A stretch of 64,000 nucleotides of DNA. Origin: Astragalus membranaceus (taxonomy: Eukaryota; Streptophyta; Magnoliopsida; Fabales; Fabaceae). Positions within the stretch are counted from its first letter, which is position 1. Each line of letters begins with the position of its first letter. Below, piece after piece: positions 34,793 through 44,511 of the stretch. The position numbers and the translations under genes were made by a program. The DNA lies in contig CM076854.1 in the NCBI GenBank assembly GCA_039519185.1, forward strand, positions 148,352,997 through 148,416,996. The letters are read 5' to 3'. The notes beneath the pieces were generated by a model that did no database searches, was not told the origin of the DNA, and was given only the letters and a program-made list of their open reading frames with translations.

Positions 34793-35992
34793 TGATCAGT
34801 GCATTTTAATGCACTCTTTATAGCTTTTCACTTGGTGTAATATTTGAAGCTTAGCAAGTTTCTAGACTTTGGGTCTTATTTGAGCAATATAGCAATTTCC
34901 TGATTAATTCTTGTTTTTATTGCATATTGACCCCTGTCTACTCTGCATGCCATAACTGTGGATGTGGTTATCCGATTGAGGCGTGCAAGAATGCACTGGA
35001 AAGCTAAGGAACAGAGGTACAATTCTTCTGTTGAGCACGAAACCCATTTCGGAAGTATTGAAGGTGAAACCTGCGAATTACCGAAGCAGTATTGTGTAAA
35101 ACGGTTTTTGGGCTGAATATTAGTTTGTTAACGGGCTTTTATCATAGAACTCGTTTAGGGATTTAGGTTTTCGTTTTTTGTCTTATAAGATACAGTTTGA
35201 TCAGCCGTTTTTCACTCTCTGACGCATTCCTACTTTTCAATTTTACGTCTTTGAGCTCTAACCTACCCGAAGTCAATTCATTGGTGAACGGGTGTCGCTA
35301 TAAGGATTTTGAGGTTCAGTTCTTTATTGTTTATGATATTTCGTCTTAGTTTCTAATTCGTCTCTATCAATTTCGTTTTTGCTCTTAATGGTTGCAATAC
35401 CAGTTCTTCTTATTTCGCTTGAATCATTTGAATTCTGCTTTTGCACAACGTGATTTGTATGTGTACGCGCTTGCTTGTATACAATCTCGTTTCGTAACTT
35501 TTGATTATTTTGAGTTATTTGGATGTTTAATTTATTTAATTCGAATTGAAATTGATAGAGGATTGACATGAATTCTGTTATGATATTGGTTATGCTTTGA
35601 ATGGCGGTTGTCCACTTTCGTGACCGATTGAACCCACTGTTTCGGTGCTTGCCCGAAACTGTGTGAATTCGTATAAACTAATTAACGCTTGTTCTAGTTA
35701 GTTTATATCAATATGGAATTGGAAATCCTTAGAGACGTTATTTTTTAGAACCTATGATAAGTCCGAGAAGCGCACCCCGAAACCGCTGAATTGATTGTCT
35801 CTCTAAATTGCTTTTCGCCTTATACATAACTTGTTTTCTACAAAAACGCCCCCTTTTATTGTTAATTTCGTGCTTGTTGTTGGTAATCTTAATTAATCTT
35901 AGAGGTCCTTGTGAGACGACCAAGGTGAACTCACCTTGATACTACATTTTAATACTTTCAAATTATTTTGACCTGCGTACGACCGCTGATCA
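34793..35992 (+). mobile_element. solo LTR of the element-D (Athila/Cyclops-like) family
   Basis: Exactly 1200 bp, TGATCAGTGCATTTTAATGC to GACCGCTGATCA, flanked by TSD GCATA (34788-34792 and 35993-35997). It interrupts the copia RT between the codons for STKVC and HKSLYGLKQ. Terminal hexamers TGATCA/TGATCA make the ends symmetrical. It serves as the reference for the damaged LTRs of D. ORFs in it are not genes. Confidence 0.92.
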
Positions 35993-37961
35993 GCATACCT
36001 TGGTAGATTTATCTGCATCAGAAAGTTGTGAACCTTGTGGGATTGTCATATAGACCTCCTCATCTAATTCACCATGAAAAAAGGCATTATTAACATCCAA
36101 TTGCTCAAGGAACCAGTTCTTGGCTGCAGCAATGGCTAAAAGAGTCCTAACAGTAGTGATTTTGACCACTGGACTAAATGTTTCAGAGTAATCAACCCCT
36201 TCTAATTGATTATACCCTTTGGCCACAAGTCTAGCTTTGTGCCTCTCAAGGGAACCATCTGCCCTATATTTGGTTTTATACACCCATTTGCAACCTATGG
36301 GGGTCTTACCAGGTGGTAGATCAACTAAGGACCAAGTTTTATTCAATGCAAGGGCATCAAGCTCATTTTGCATTGATTTTTGCTAACATGGTTGCATGGA
36401 GGCTTGGGAATAGGTGGTGGGATCAGTGGTGGAAGAAATGGCACAGCAGAAATTTTTGTAAGGTAAAGAACATTTATTATAGGAAAGAACTGAGGATAAA
36501 GAATAGAGAGGAAAAGTACCTTGTGAATGATTGGCCCAGCTGGAGAAACTACAATGATAATCCTGCAAGTAACGGGGTTGGTGAATAATTCTAGTTGAAT
36601 GTCTAAGTGGTGGTGGTGAATTATTTGGCTCACTGTTGGCAGCTGTTTCTGTGGAAGGACTGGTTTCTGTGGTTGAATTAGTGTTGGGTGAATCAGCAGA
36701 AGCATTGATAGATGATTTTGGTGCAGAAGTTGGTTGATCAATTGGTGGTGCCAATGTTGAATCAAAAGTATATGTGGGTTCAGTTTGTTCAGTTGATGTA
36801 AGGGTGTTGAAATGGATCTGTGAAATGAAAAATGATCTTCATAGAAGATCACATTTCTGGATTCCAATAATTGGTGTGAGTTAATGTCATATAGGATGTA
36901 TCCCTTGAGGCCATCTTTGAACCCCAAGAAGGCTGTTTTTCTAGCTCTTGTGTCAAATTTAGTTCTATTTGCAGTTAAGGTGGTTGCATAGGCAAAGCAA
37001 CCAAAGGTTTTTAAGTGAGTGAGTGAGGGTGGCTGGTTGTGAAGCATTTCAAAGGGTGATTTGTTATGTAAGATTGGTGCTGGGATTCTATTGATTAAGG
37101 GCACAGAATGTTGCACTGCAAAGTTCCACAGTTTATGAGGTAGTTGGGCTTGAAAGAAGAGGGCTCTAGCAACATTGAGGATATGTTGATGTTTCCTTTC
37201 AAAAAGCCCATTTTGTTGAGGGGTTTCAACACATGATCTTTGGTGTATGATGCCTTTACTAGAGTAAAGGTCATTCATAAGAAATTCAACACCATTATCA
37301 CTTCTAAGGCATTTGAGTTTGGTTTTAAACTGAGTTTCTATGTAAGCTATGAAATTTGTGAGATGTGTGCGGGTTTCTGACTTAGCCTTCATAGGATAAG
37401 CCAAGTATGTCTACTAAAGTCATCTACTAGGGTTAAAAAATATTTGTGCCCTTGCATAGAAGTGTGGGAATAGGGTCCCCAAATATCAGCATGAATTAAA
37501 TCAACAATATGTGAAGTAGTGGAAGCGCTAAGGGGAAAAGAAAGCTTTCTTTGTTTTGCGAAATGACAAACATCACATGGATCTTTATTATCATCAAAAT
37601 GAATGAAGGGGAGTTGATTGGATATACAATGATGCCTATCATGAGATAAATGTCCTAATCTCATGTGCCATAGTCTACTATTATAGGAATTTCTGGTGGT
37701 TGTGTTTGACTTACAATGTGAGCTAGATGGAAGAACAACATTACAAGCAGAATTTGTGTCACTAACATGCTCAGTTACTTGTGTGGAGAACTTGTAAAAC
37801 TTCCTTTGCAACTTAGTTGATCCAATCATCCGCTTGGCATGGGTCTGAAACAAATAACAACCATCATCATCAAAATACACATTGATCTTGCTGGAAAGAG
37901 CAAGTTCGGGCACAGACATTAGGTTAGAGCCAAAATTCTCAACATACAACACATTGTAGAG
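35993..37961 (-). pseudogene. copia C: integrase and RT N-terminal half
   Basis: 37961-37389 carries the GAG-pre-integrase zinc finger (LWHMRLGHLS to CDVCHFAKQ) and the first integrase acidic residue in HADIWGPYS. 37404-36343 continues with LRSDNGVEF and QQNGLFERKHQH, so the D, D and E residues are all visible. 36373-35990 is RT palm/fingers: ALALNKTWSLVDLPPGK, RLVAKGYNQLEGVDYSETFS, LEQLDVNNAFFHGELDEEVY. Small frame changes separate the three. RT is then broken by the solo LTR. Confidence 0.88.
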
Positions 37962-38176
37962 CAGTGTTTTAAAAACCGGCTCGGCCCGGCCGGTCGGACC
38001 GATCGAACCGGGAACCGGGGGGGTAACCGAGCCGGGCAAGGTTTTGGATCGGCCATACAGCAAACCGGTGGGAACCGGTGTGACTCAGCCGGTTTTTGGA
38101 AAAACCAGTGACCCGGTGACCCGGCTCGAACCGGACCGGGTTGTGCATTTTGTTTTTTTTTTATTATTATCAAATC

Positions 38177-38320
38177 TTTGAACTGTAATTGGGAGGGGTC
38201 GCGCGAACGCAGGCCCCCACTAGTGATTGCCGTCTAGGTAAGTATGTTTCCAATTGACATATGCCTTGCTTTTATATCTCATTCTCCTCCGTGTTCCGTT
38301 CATTCTATCCGATGTGGGAC
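38177..38320 (-). pseudogene. U1 snRNA gene, internally deleted, with promoter and 3' box
   Basis: Read on the minus strand. USE GTCCCACATCG at 38320-38310 is an exact match to RTCCCACATCG. A 33-nt gap follows, then TATAAAAG (38276-38269), and 31 nt after the start of the TATA box ATACTTACCTAGACGG begins at 38245. This is the U1 5' end (normally ATACTTACCTGGACGG), including the 5'-splice-site pairing region. Only about nine bases later the sequence becomes GTGGGGGCCTGCGTTCGCGC (38220-38201), the U1 3' stem-loop IV. Then CAATTACAGTTCAAA (38191-38177) fits the plant 3' box CAN3-10AGTNNAA. Stem-loops I-III and the Sm site are missing, so it cannot make normal U1. The spacing is that of a Pol II snRNA gene. 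Confidence 0.88.
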
Positions 38321-38373
38321 TATTTGTAAACTAACAAAAGAGACTAAAACAAAAACCCTCAACAAAATGTCAT

Positions 38374-38438
38374 TAGTGGGGTTTGAACCCCTGACCTGTT
38401 GAAAGCAAATGTTGAGCGCTACCATGAGGCTACCAATC
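38374..38438 (-). pseudogene. tRNA-like / SINE-like segment inside the hAT element
   Basis: The minus strand has GGTAGCCTCATGGTAGCGC, like a tRNA D-arm/A box. It is followed by GGTCAGGGGTTCAAACCCC, a perfect T-arm hairpin holding a B box. No full acceptor stem is evident. It is probably a relic of a tRNA or SINE captured by the hAT family. Confidence 0.55.
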
Positions 38439-39024
38439 TTATTGAGAATATTATTCATTTCAAATATATATAATTGGTACCTCTTTTCCAAAAAGTCAAG
38501 TACGCTCATCCTCATGGCATTAGCTTGTAATATTAATATTATGTTTCAACAAACTTATTTAATATTAAGTATTTTTTTAAAGATTTATTTAATATTAAGT
38601 TGTTAACTTATGAAATTTGTTCTAAATATTTATTGAAGCATGATATGAACTTTTAAAATTTATTTAATATATACCAAGCAAATAAAAATAAAATAGGCAT
38701 GGTGTGTAATTTTAGCAAATTAAGTTTTACAAGTAAGAAATATATAGGTCCTGAAAATTTGGGAATTTTTTATATTTTAGTAGATATAAAATAAACATAG
38801 TTATTAATTTTACAGGGACGAAATTTATATTATATACTATATAGGTATTGAAAATTCTCGAAATAGAGACCGGGTCTAAGTCATCCGGTCCCGGTTTTGG
38901 TCATGCGGTTCAACTGTCGACCCCTCGGTCCGACCGTCGACCCCTCGGTCCGACCATTGACCCAGTGACCCGGTACCTTCACCGAGTTGGTCACCGGTCC
39001 GAGTTTTGAAACATTGTTGTAGAG

Positions 39025-39264
39025 TACAATATCCTTGGTGATATGTACTGTGCCTATATGAGTAGCAACAGCTGAAGTATGGTTAGGGCAGTTAACTGTG
39101 GTGTGTGTAATTGGTTTATAGCTAGAGAAAAGACTAAAATCAGAAATAATATGGTTTGTGGCCCCTGTGTCAACTATCCAAAGTATAAATTTCTCACCAG
39201 AGATCTGATCAGCATAAGTATGAGAGCTGGAAGCTGAATTTGAAGTAGGAATGTGAGCCATCAC
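39025..39264 (-). pseudogene. copia C: protease region
   Basis: The frame contains FILWIVDTGATNHIISDFS, the aspartic protease active site with intact DTG, followed by SAVATHIGTVHITKDIVLYN. There the hAT element begins, and the 8-bp TSD repeats the last codons on its far side (LYNVLYVENF). A frame change separates it from gag. Confidence 0.85.
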
Positions 39265-39519
39265 TGTGTTGGCAGAGTGTGTGGATTTCTGATTCTGTTG
39301 TATGGACTATTGCAGTATCTCAAGAAGACCTTTGTACTGATCTGGTGTGAAAGACAAAGTGTTGTTTCCACTCTCCGTGTTCTTGGATTGCCCTTCTTGT
39401 TTCTGTACCTCACTGTCACTACTAACAGAATTAATGAAATTCTTTTGATTATTTGTTTGATATCCCGGAGGGAACCCGTGAAGAAAGTAGCACGTATCAA
39501 TTGTGTGATTCGTTTTATT

Positions 39520-40380
39520 TCAATGAGTGCAGAGTCTTGAGTGATCCCTGCCTTGTCCACGACCGAATCTTCCTCTCCCACGAGCATTGTTTCCTCCTCT
39601 ATTGAAGCTTTGCACATGATTTGCCATCGGTACTGGTTTGCTTTCATTATCAGTTTCAGTAGTAGCAAGAGGTGCATTAGCATTCATTTTTCGTTCTTGT
39701 TGAATAACAAGAGAAACAGCCTTAGTAATTTGTGGAAATGGCTCCATCATCATTATTTGTCCCCTTACATGTGAGTATTCCTCATTGAGGCCTTTTAGAA
39801 ACCTAATTGTTTGATCTTGATCTCTAAATTTCTTTACATTTTGTGATGCAACACACGTACAGGGAGTTGTACACACACAAGAACAAAGAGGACGAAAGCT
39901 CTCTAATTCGTCCCAAAGTGATATGAGTTCAGTATAGTAATCAGAAACGTCTCGTGTACCTTGCGATAATTTGTAAGTTTCTTCTTGAATGTCTCCGATC
40001 TGAAACATATGTCCTTGATCGAAACGATCGTGAAGGTCCTTCCACGCATCATATGCCTTGTCAAAGAAGACGATCGACTTCGCCACATTCGCCGTGACTG
40101 ATTTCTGTAGCCATGCCAATGCGAGATTGTTGCACCTGAACCATTGATTGTAAATCGAATGCGTCTTTGACGGTGCAGTAATGGTTCCATCAACAAACAT
40201 CAGTTTGTTCTTCGAAATCAACGAAACACGCATGGATCGTATCCATGGTTGAAAATTTTTGCTACCTTCCAACGCCGGTTGAACAAGAACGACTGCTGAA
40301 GATTCGTTTGGGTGAATATAGAAAGGATTTGAAGAGTTGGTTGCGAAATCTGCGTATTGAGTCAAATTCTGGTTCGCCAT
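39520..40380 (-). CDS. copia C: gag polyprotein fragment
   Basis: 286 codons from ATG 40380: MANQNLTQYADFATNSSNPF. The copia gag core (UBN2/retrotran_gag_3 type) follows, with NFQPWIRSMRVSLISKNKL, FVDGTITAP, NNLALAWLQKSV and YDAWKDLHDRFDQGH. A cysteine cluster (SCVCTTPCTC) and an arginine/glycine-rich tail (NNARGRGRFGRGQGRD) come next, so the nucleic-acid-binding end is present. In intact relatives gag is fused to pol; here a stop and a frame change precede protease. It starts about 170 bp after the PBS, the expected position. Confidence 0.85.
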   Translation of the reverse strand: MANQNLTQYADFATNSSNPFYIHPNESSAVVLVQPALEGSKNFQPWIRSMRVSLISKNKLMFVDGTITAPSKTHSIYNQWFRCNNLALAWLQKSVTANVAKSIVFFDKAYDAWKDLHDRFDQGHMFQIGDIQEETYKLSQGTRDVSDYYTELISLWDELESFRPLCSCVCTTPCTCVASQNVKKFRDQDQTIRFLKGLNEEYSHVRGQIMMMEPFPQITKAVSLVIQQERKMNANAPLATTETDNESKPVPMANHVQSFNRGGNNARGRGRFGRGQGRDHSRLCTH

Positions 40381-40566
40381 TTGATGAATCTTTGAAGAAG
40401 AAACTGATTGAATTAAGCAATTGAGAGGAATTGAGATAAAAACCCTAACGAATGCACAAATGCCAGAAAGGGGAAATGCAAAGGGAAACTCATCGCAAGA
40501 ATCAGTATACAGAGAAGCAACAAAAGAATGGCGTAACCAGAGCTCAAGAATTGAGCTCTGATACCA

Positions 40567-40799
40567 TCTTGAATTCTGCCATAGCAGAGAAGGAGAAGAG
40601 GAAAGTTGAAAAATTCATTCTGTATTTTGATAAAATCTGTTATTGTACAGTTTACAATATCAGTATATATGCATTGACCTTTTTTTCTAACCGTAAACTT
40701 GCCTATATGGTTAAATAACCATCTAACAACTAACCATAGTTTAACTATCAACAATAACTAAACTAATTGTATTTACAATGGCTAATTACACTATTAACA
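40567..40799 (-). repeat. 5' LTR of copia C, with PBS at 40553-40566
   Basis: 233 bp. Minus strand TGTTAATAGTG to GAATTCAAGA, then TGGTATCAGAGCTC. The TSD TGTAG outside both LTRs fixes the border at ...AAGA, so the LTR ends in GA rather than the usual CA. Confidence 0.85.
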
Positions 40800-40804
40800 T
40801 GTAG

Positions 40805-41935
40805 ATCCTCTTGATTGTATTTCGATCCCTTGTGGTGGGGCGTGACGTTTAGTATACATTATATTTATTTTTTTGTATGACATTTATATATAATAAGTAC
40901 TTATTTGATAAATGCTTGATTAAGTTTTTTACCCGAATCATGTGTATCATTTGGTGACTCTTATTTGCTCCCCATTCTATAATGATTAGGCTTTTCAAAT
41001 TATGTTGTTCACTATTTTGGCTTTAATATATATGTGGGTCTAGCTTAAAATTATAAGAATAATAGTAATACCAGTCATCAACCCGGGATATTTCTCTTTT
41101 GAAGAGTATGTGTTGTTGTCATCAATGAATCATCAATGTGTCATCCTTGTGTTAAACAGCTAACACATATATAGGTTCATTTCATTTTGGGGGGAGAACA
41201 AAGATGTTCACGAGTGGAAGAAATGCCAGTCATAAAGTCTGTTGTCGCAGTGTTGCTAGTGGGGTATCTGTCGAGGCACTCCCATGTCAAAGTCAGGTAT
41301 AAGGTAACTAGGATATTGAAATTACCTCATACTCCATTCGTTACAGAATATAAACAAAAATGAGTCAACGAAATCGGTGTATTTCGTCTAAATTTTGGAC
41401 CAGATACATGGAAATTTCTACTAAAAACATGAACCAACAAATATAGGTAGGAGTGGTGGAGAATGATTAAAGGAGATAGAATAATGGTGGTATAAGTCTA
41501 TGAGACAAAACATTGCTTGGACATTCAGGTTAATAATTACATGCCTTCTGTAGTGTCAATGTTACTGTTAGTGGTTTATCACAGTGTTTGGAAAAAGGTT
41601 TGGACTCTGGTGAAAATTTGTCTTGCTGTCCCCCACCTTCATGCATGGTAATAAGAGCATCTACACTTACAATCAATTGCTCTTAACAACATCAATGATG
41701 GATTTTATGCGATTTGTTGGATTGCATGGATTTGAATTGAAAGTTGAAATTGACGTTGAGATCTTTCCAAGTCATACAAGGCACTTGTCAACAAATTTAA
41801 ACAAACATGTCATGTGGGTGGATTTTAGTTTATTATTATATATGGCATCCAACTTTCACGAAATATGTATGTATGTTCATCACACCTTGGTTCTACATTA
41901 TAATCCTATTATTGTTATCATCAGCGGTGTGTAAA
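40805..41935. other. intergenic DNA
   Basis: No gene can be supported. A TATATA at about 41168 followed by an ATG frame at 41203 of 31 codons, ending at a donor-like CAG/GTATAAGG, is noted but unproven. The frame at 41623-41934 has no recognisable features. Confidence 0.35.
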
Positions 41936-41939
41936 AAAT

Positions 41940-42095
41940 AGAGGGTTGATTGCGTTTTAATCCCTCTACGATCAAATCCACGATTTTAGTCTTCTATTTT
42001 TTTTACAATTTTAGTTCCTTTATTTTTCCATTTTGTGAAATGTTTGCCCAATCAAGATTTGTTAAACTTGAGTCTGACGTGGCAAATCACGTTGG
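41940..42095. mobile_element. half of a MULE-type MITE (single TIR)
   Basis: GAGGGTTGATTGCGTTTTAATCCCTCT, with ATTTTAGTC, ACAATTTTAGTTCC and GACGTGGCAAATCACG following, has the layout of a MULE-type TIR similar in style to the element at 59645 (price-list of ttttagtcc phrases, then a GACGTGGC segment). No opposite arm was found, so it is a fragment. Confidence 0.4.
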
Positions 42096-42315
42096 AAGAA
42101 TTAGGAGATCTTGACTGAGAAGGAGCAACAATCGTGGGTGATGGTGCTCTGGAGCATATGGCGAAGTAGAAACTTGAAGGTGTGGAGGCGAACTAGGAGA
42201 CCATTGCCAATTGGAAGATCTTGACTGATAAGGAGCAACAATCATGGGTATTGGTACTCTGTAGCATATGGCGAAGTAAAAACTTGAAGGTGTTGAGGCG
42301 ACCGAGGAGACCATT
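42092..42315 (+). repeat. ~110-bp tandem duplication
   Basis: Two adjacent copies share GGAGATCTTGACTGA(G/T)AAGG or GGAAGATC..., AGCAACAATC(G/A)TGGGT, GAGCATATGGCGAAGTA or TAGCATATGGCGAAGTA, and AACTTGAAGGTGT(G/T)GAGGCGA. They cover 42092-42203 and 42204-42315. Differences at about one base in ten show that the duplication is not recent. Confidence 0.8.
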
Positions 42316-42508
42316 GCTACCAAAGTTCATAGGTAAAGCCATGGTGAAGGAAAAGGAAAGTAACTTGGTTTGCAAATCGACTACTCGAGCTATTGGTTCA
42401 TGGGTAAAACCACCAAGAAGTTTCATAAAGTGTAATGTTGATGCTTCTTTTTCGGAGGAACACAATAAAGTAGAGATTGATATACACCATGGAGATGAGT
42501 TTGGATAA
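42221..42508 (+). pseudogene. LINE RNase H remnant
   Basis: The frame ends with SWVKPPRSFIKCNVDASFSE. This is the start of the RNase H domain found at the C-terminus of many plant LINE ORF2 proteins and stand-alone RNase H-like proteins; the Asp in CNVDAS is the first catalytic residue. The preceding SIWRSKNLKVL fits the linker WxxRN of the same proteins. The frame then runs into non-homologous codons and stops, so most of the domain is lost. No poly(A) tail or TSD is visible. Confidence 0.6.
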
Positions 42509-42599
42509 TTCATGGGGGACCAAGACGCTATGATTCCAACCACACTGCTCGAAATTCGTATTGAGAGGACATTTGGTTTATTCATGATTTTTAAAAATG

Positions 42600-43957
42600 C
42601 AATTTAAAATAAAAATCAATTTTTTTTTATGTTTTTATTGCACACACCCCCTTTCTTTTGTAATCTTTCTTACTAATATACCTTTTGTATTGGGCCAGAC
42701 CCATTACCCTCCCTTTTGGTCCTGTTTTACACGCACGAACCTCTTTACTACTTACACCCCATTAACTGATCCAAGAAACCTAATATCCTAAAGCCTAATT
42801 TTTTACTGGGTAGTGTTATAACCCATTTCCTATTAATTTCTTCACCTTAGTTCCCCATGAAATCCCCTAAATTCCTCCCTTACTAACATAACCCACCCCT
42901 TCCCTTTAACACCCATCTTAGGCATATTGTTTTATATTGTGTATTACACACACAGTGGAATTTAGAATAACAGGTTTTTATAAGGACTTAATATTTTTAT
43001 TGGTACCAAGAAATATTTTTATTCAGCTTTCTATCGGAGGACGCCTGATTGGGTAAAAGCAGACATTAGCATTGCCCCAGTTTATGTCATAAAGCTCTGA
43101 CTATCCATCCATCCTATGATTGTTAAGGTTTTCTAATTTTGATTCACCGAGAAACCTACAATGGTTTCAAAAATATAAATTTAAGGATGTTACATGTAAT
43201 TTACGTTTCCACTTTCCACTTAGTATATATGCATGTATCAAATATTTGATGTTCGTTGGTATTATATGTTATTAGAGTCGTGAAGGACTCACTTATATTT
43301 TATGGTAGGGTGTTAAATTCCCCCTCGTACTTTCTCACCTTCCCTAACCCTGTCTCTCCCTCCCTCCCTCCCTCCTTCCCTCCTTCCCTCCCTTTTGTCT
43401 TTCTCGCTCATTGCATTTTTCAGCATCTCATTTTTTTCTTCTGTCTCACACGATTCTTTATTTTGCTGGAAATTTGAACTTTTTGGAAAGTTGTTTTTAG
43501 ATCTCGTGTAAATGAGGAGGGTAATTTTGACGTTCACAAACGATAAATTGGGATTTGAAAGTAGGAGAAAAGGTTTCCATTAGTCCGAATTTGGGAGGGG
43601 AGGCCGGGGAATAATGGAGTGGAGAAGGGTTGGGAATGCTAGGGAGAGGAGGGTTGGGAAAGAAATGGATGAATTTGGGGGCTTTTAAAGAGTATGCGCA
43701 TTTATGTAAAATTAAGTGAGGGGAGGGAAAATATGCATTTTATTACTTTAAATTGATATGATCTACTTTTAACTTAGTATTGTATTACTTTAATTGTTTT
43801 AAACTACTTCTTACTCCTCTAATTGTTTTCCTAAAATTGTAATAAACTTATTTATGCTTGAAGATGCAATTTATGTGGTTTTCATGTGATGTCAGACGAA
43901 ATTGAGATATTCATTAGTAAAGTTTTGGGATATACATGCACATACTTTTAAAATTTT
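42600..43957. other. intergenic DNA; (TCCC)n microsatellite at about 43354-43395
   Basis: No gene seen. The pyrimidine-rich (TCCC/TTCC)n run at 43354-43395 creates false S/P-rich and G/E-rich frames. A purine-rich stretch (GGGAGGGGAGGCCGGGG and similar) at 43590-43735 is roughly complementary to it, possibly a decayed inverted-repeat element; not certain. Confidence 0.4.
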
Positions 43958-43993
43958 GATATATATATACTATATATATATATATATATGTTA

Positions 43994-44024
43994 CTAGTAT
44001 GTATGACCCGTGCGCTGCACGGGT
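43994..44024 (-). mobile_element. Helitron-like 3' terminus
   Basis: The minus strand reads ACCCGTGC AGC GCACGGGT (44024-44006), an 8-bp perfect hairpin. Nine bases later it ends CTAG (43997-43994), followed by T. A GC hairpin shortly before a terminal CTRR, abutting T, is the definition of a Helitron 3' end. The element would extend to the right. I did not find its 5' TC end, nor Rep/helicase coding sequence, so it is a non-autonomous or broken copy. A (TA)n run (about 43959-43989) lies just outside. Confidence 0.6.
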
Positions 44025-44289
44025 ATGCAACTCATTTTTAAATTTTATAATGTTACTGTGTTTTTTTACTCATCTAAAAAATTTTAAAATATATATTGTG
44101 GATGTTTATGATTAGTAAAACCAAGAGGCTTCCACGATGGTGGTGGAAATTTAATTAAATACGATTGTTAATTTTTTTTTATATCAAAAAAGCATTAAAA
44201 ACAAATGGGAAATTTAATGCCATTGAATAAAAAATTAAAATTTTGAATTAATCTATTCAATTCATACAATTAAATAGGAAATTTATAAA

Positions 44290-44493
44290 CCAACACGTCT
44301 AGCCCAGTGGACGGGCTACCCTGAGCTACGTAGTGGGGATCGATCCGGTTTGCTCCCGGGTTTGATTCCCGCCCACGTTAAAAAGGCGTATTGGGCAGCG
44401 AAATCCTTGCCGCAAGTAGCGAGCGGAGATTAGTCCTTCGTTGAAAGCGTTGGGACACTCCGTGGGTAACCAGCAATGGTCCTAAATAAAAAA
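44290..44493 (+). mobile_element. tRNA-derived SINE with ~16-bp TSD
   Basis: A box TAGCCCAGTGG at about 44300-44310, and B box-like GGTTTGATTCC at about 44360-44370. The element ends with GGTCCTAAAT plus poly(A) at about 44488-44496. ATAGGAAATTTATAAA flanks it at 44274-44289 and 44496-44511, with extra A bases possible. The tail segment GAAAGCGTTGGGACACTCC recurs in a truncated copy at 57178-57243. Confidence 0.9.
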
Positions 44494-44511
44494 AAATAGG
44501 AAATTTATAAA

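Larger units (their letters stand above)
37962..39016. mobile_element. non-autonomous hAT element carrying U1 snRNA and tRNA-like DNA
   Basis: Flanked by a perfect 8-bp TSD TTGTAGAG (37954-37961 and 39017-39024), the hAT hallmark. The terminal inverted repeats are imperfect: CAGTGTTTTAAAAACCGG on the left, and CAATGTTTCAAAACTCGG as the reverse complement of the right end. Just inside both ends lie CCGG-rich stretches (GACCCGGTGACCCGG and similar). No transposase is encoded. The interior carries a U1 snRNA-like unit (38177-38320) and a tRNA-like segment (38374-38438). It disrupts copia C just after the protease. Confidence 0.9.
33523..40799 (-). mobile_element. Element C: Ty1/copia retrotransposon with two nested insertions
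   Basis: Short LTRs at 33523-33687 (3', with a ~65-bp deletion) and 40567-40799 (5'), flanked by TSD TGTAG (33518-33522 and 40800-40804). The PBS read on the minus strand is TGGTATCAGAGCTC at 40566-40553, for initiator tRNA-Met. The purine tract TTGAGGGGGG precedes the 3' LTR. Gene order on the minus strand is gag, protease, integrase, RT, RNase H, the copia order. A hAT element (37962-39016) splits the region between protease and integrase. A D-family solo LTR (34793-35992) splits RT. Confidence 0.92.

Noticed and set aside
34793..35992. Host intergenic insertion or gene between the copia RT halves
   Set aside because: TSD GCATA and end homology to D show it is a solo LTR; its ORFs are not conserved coding DNA.
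41203..41298. Possible first exon (TATATA 35 bp upstream, ATG, 31 codons, donor CAG/GTATAAGG)
   Set aside because: No downstream exon, no recognised protein and such combinations occur by chance in AT-rich DNA.
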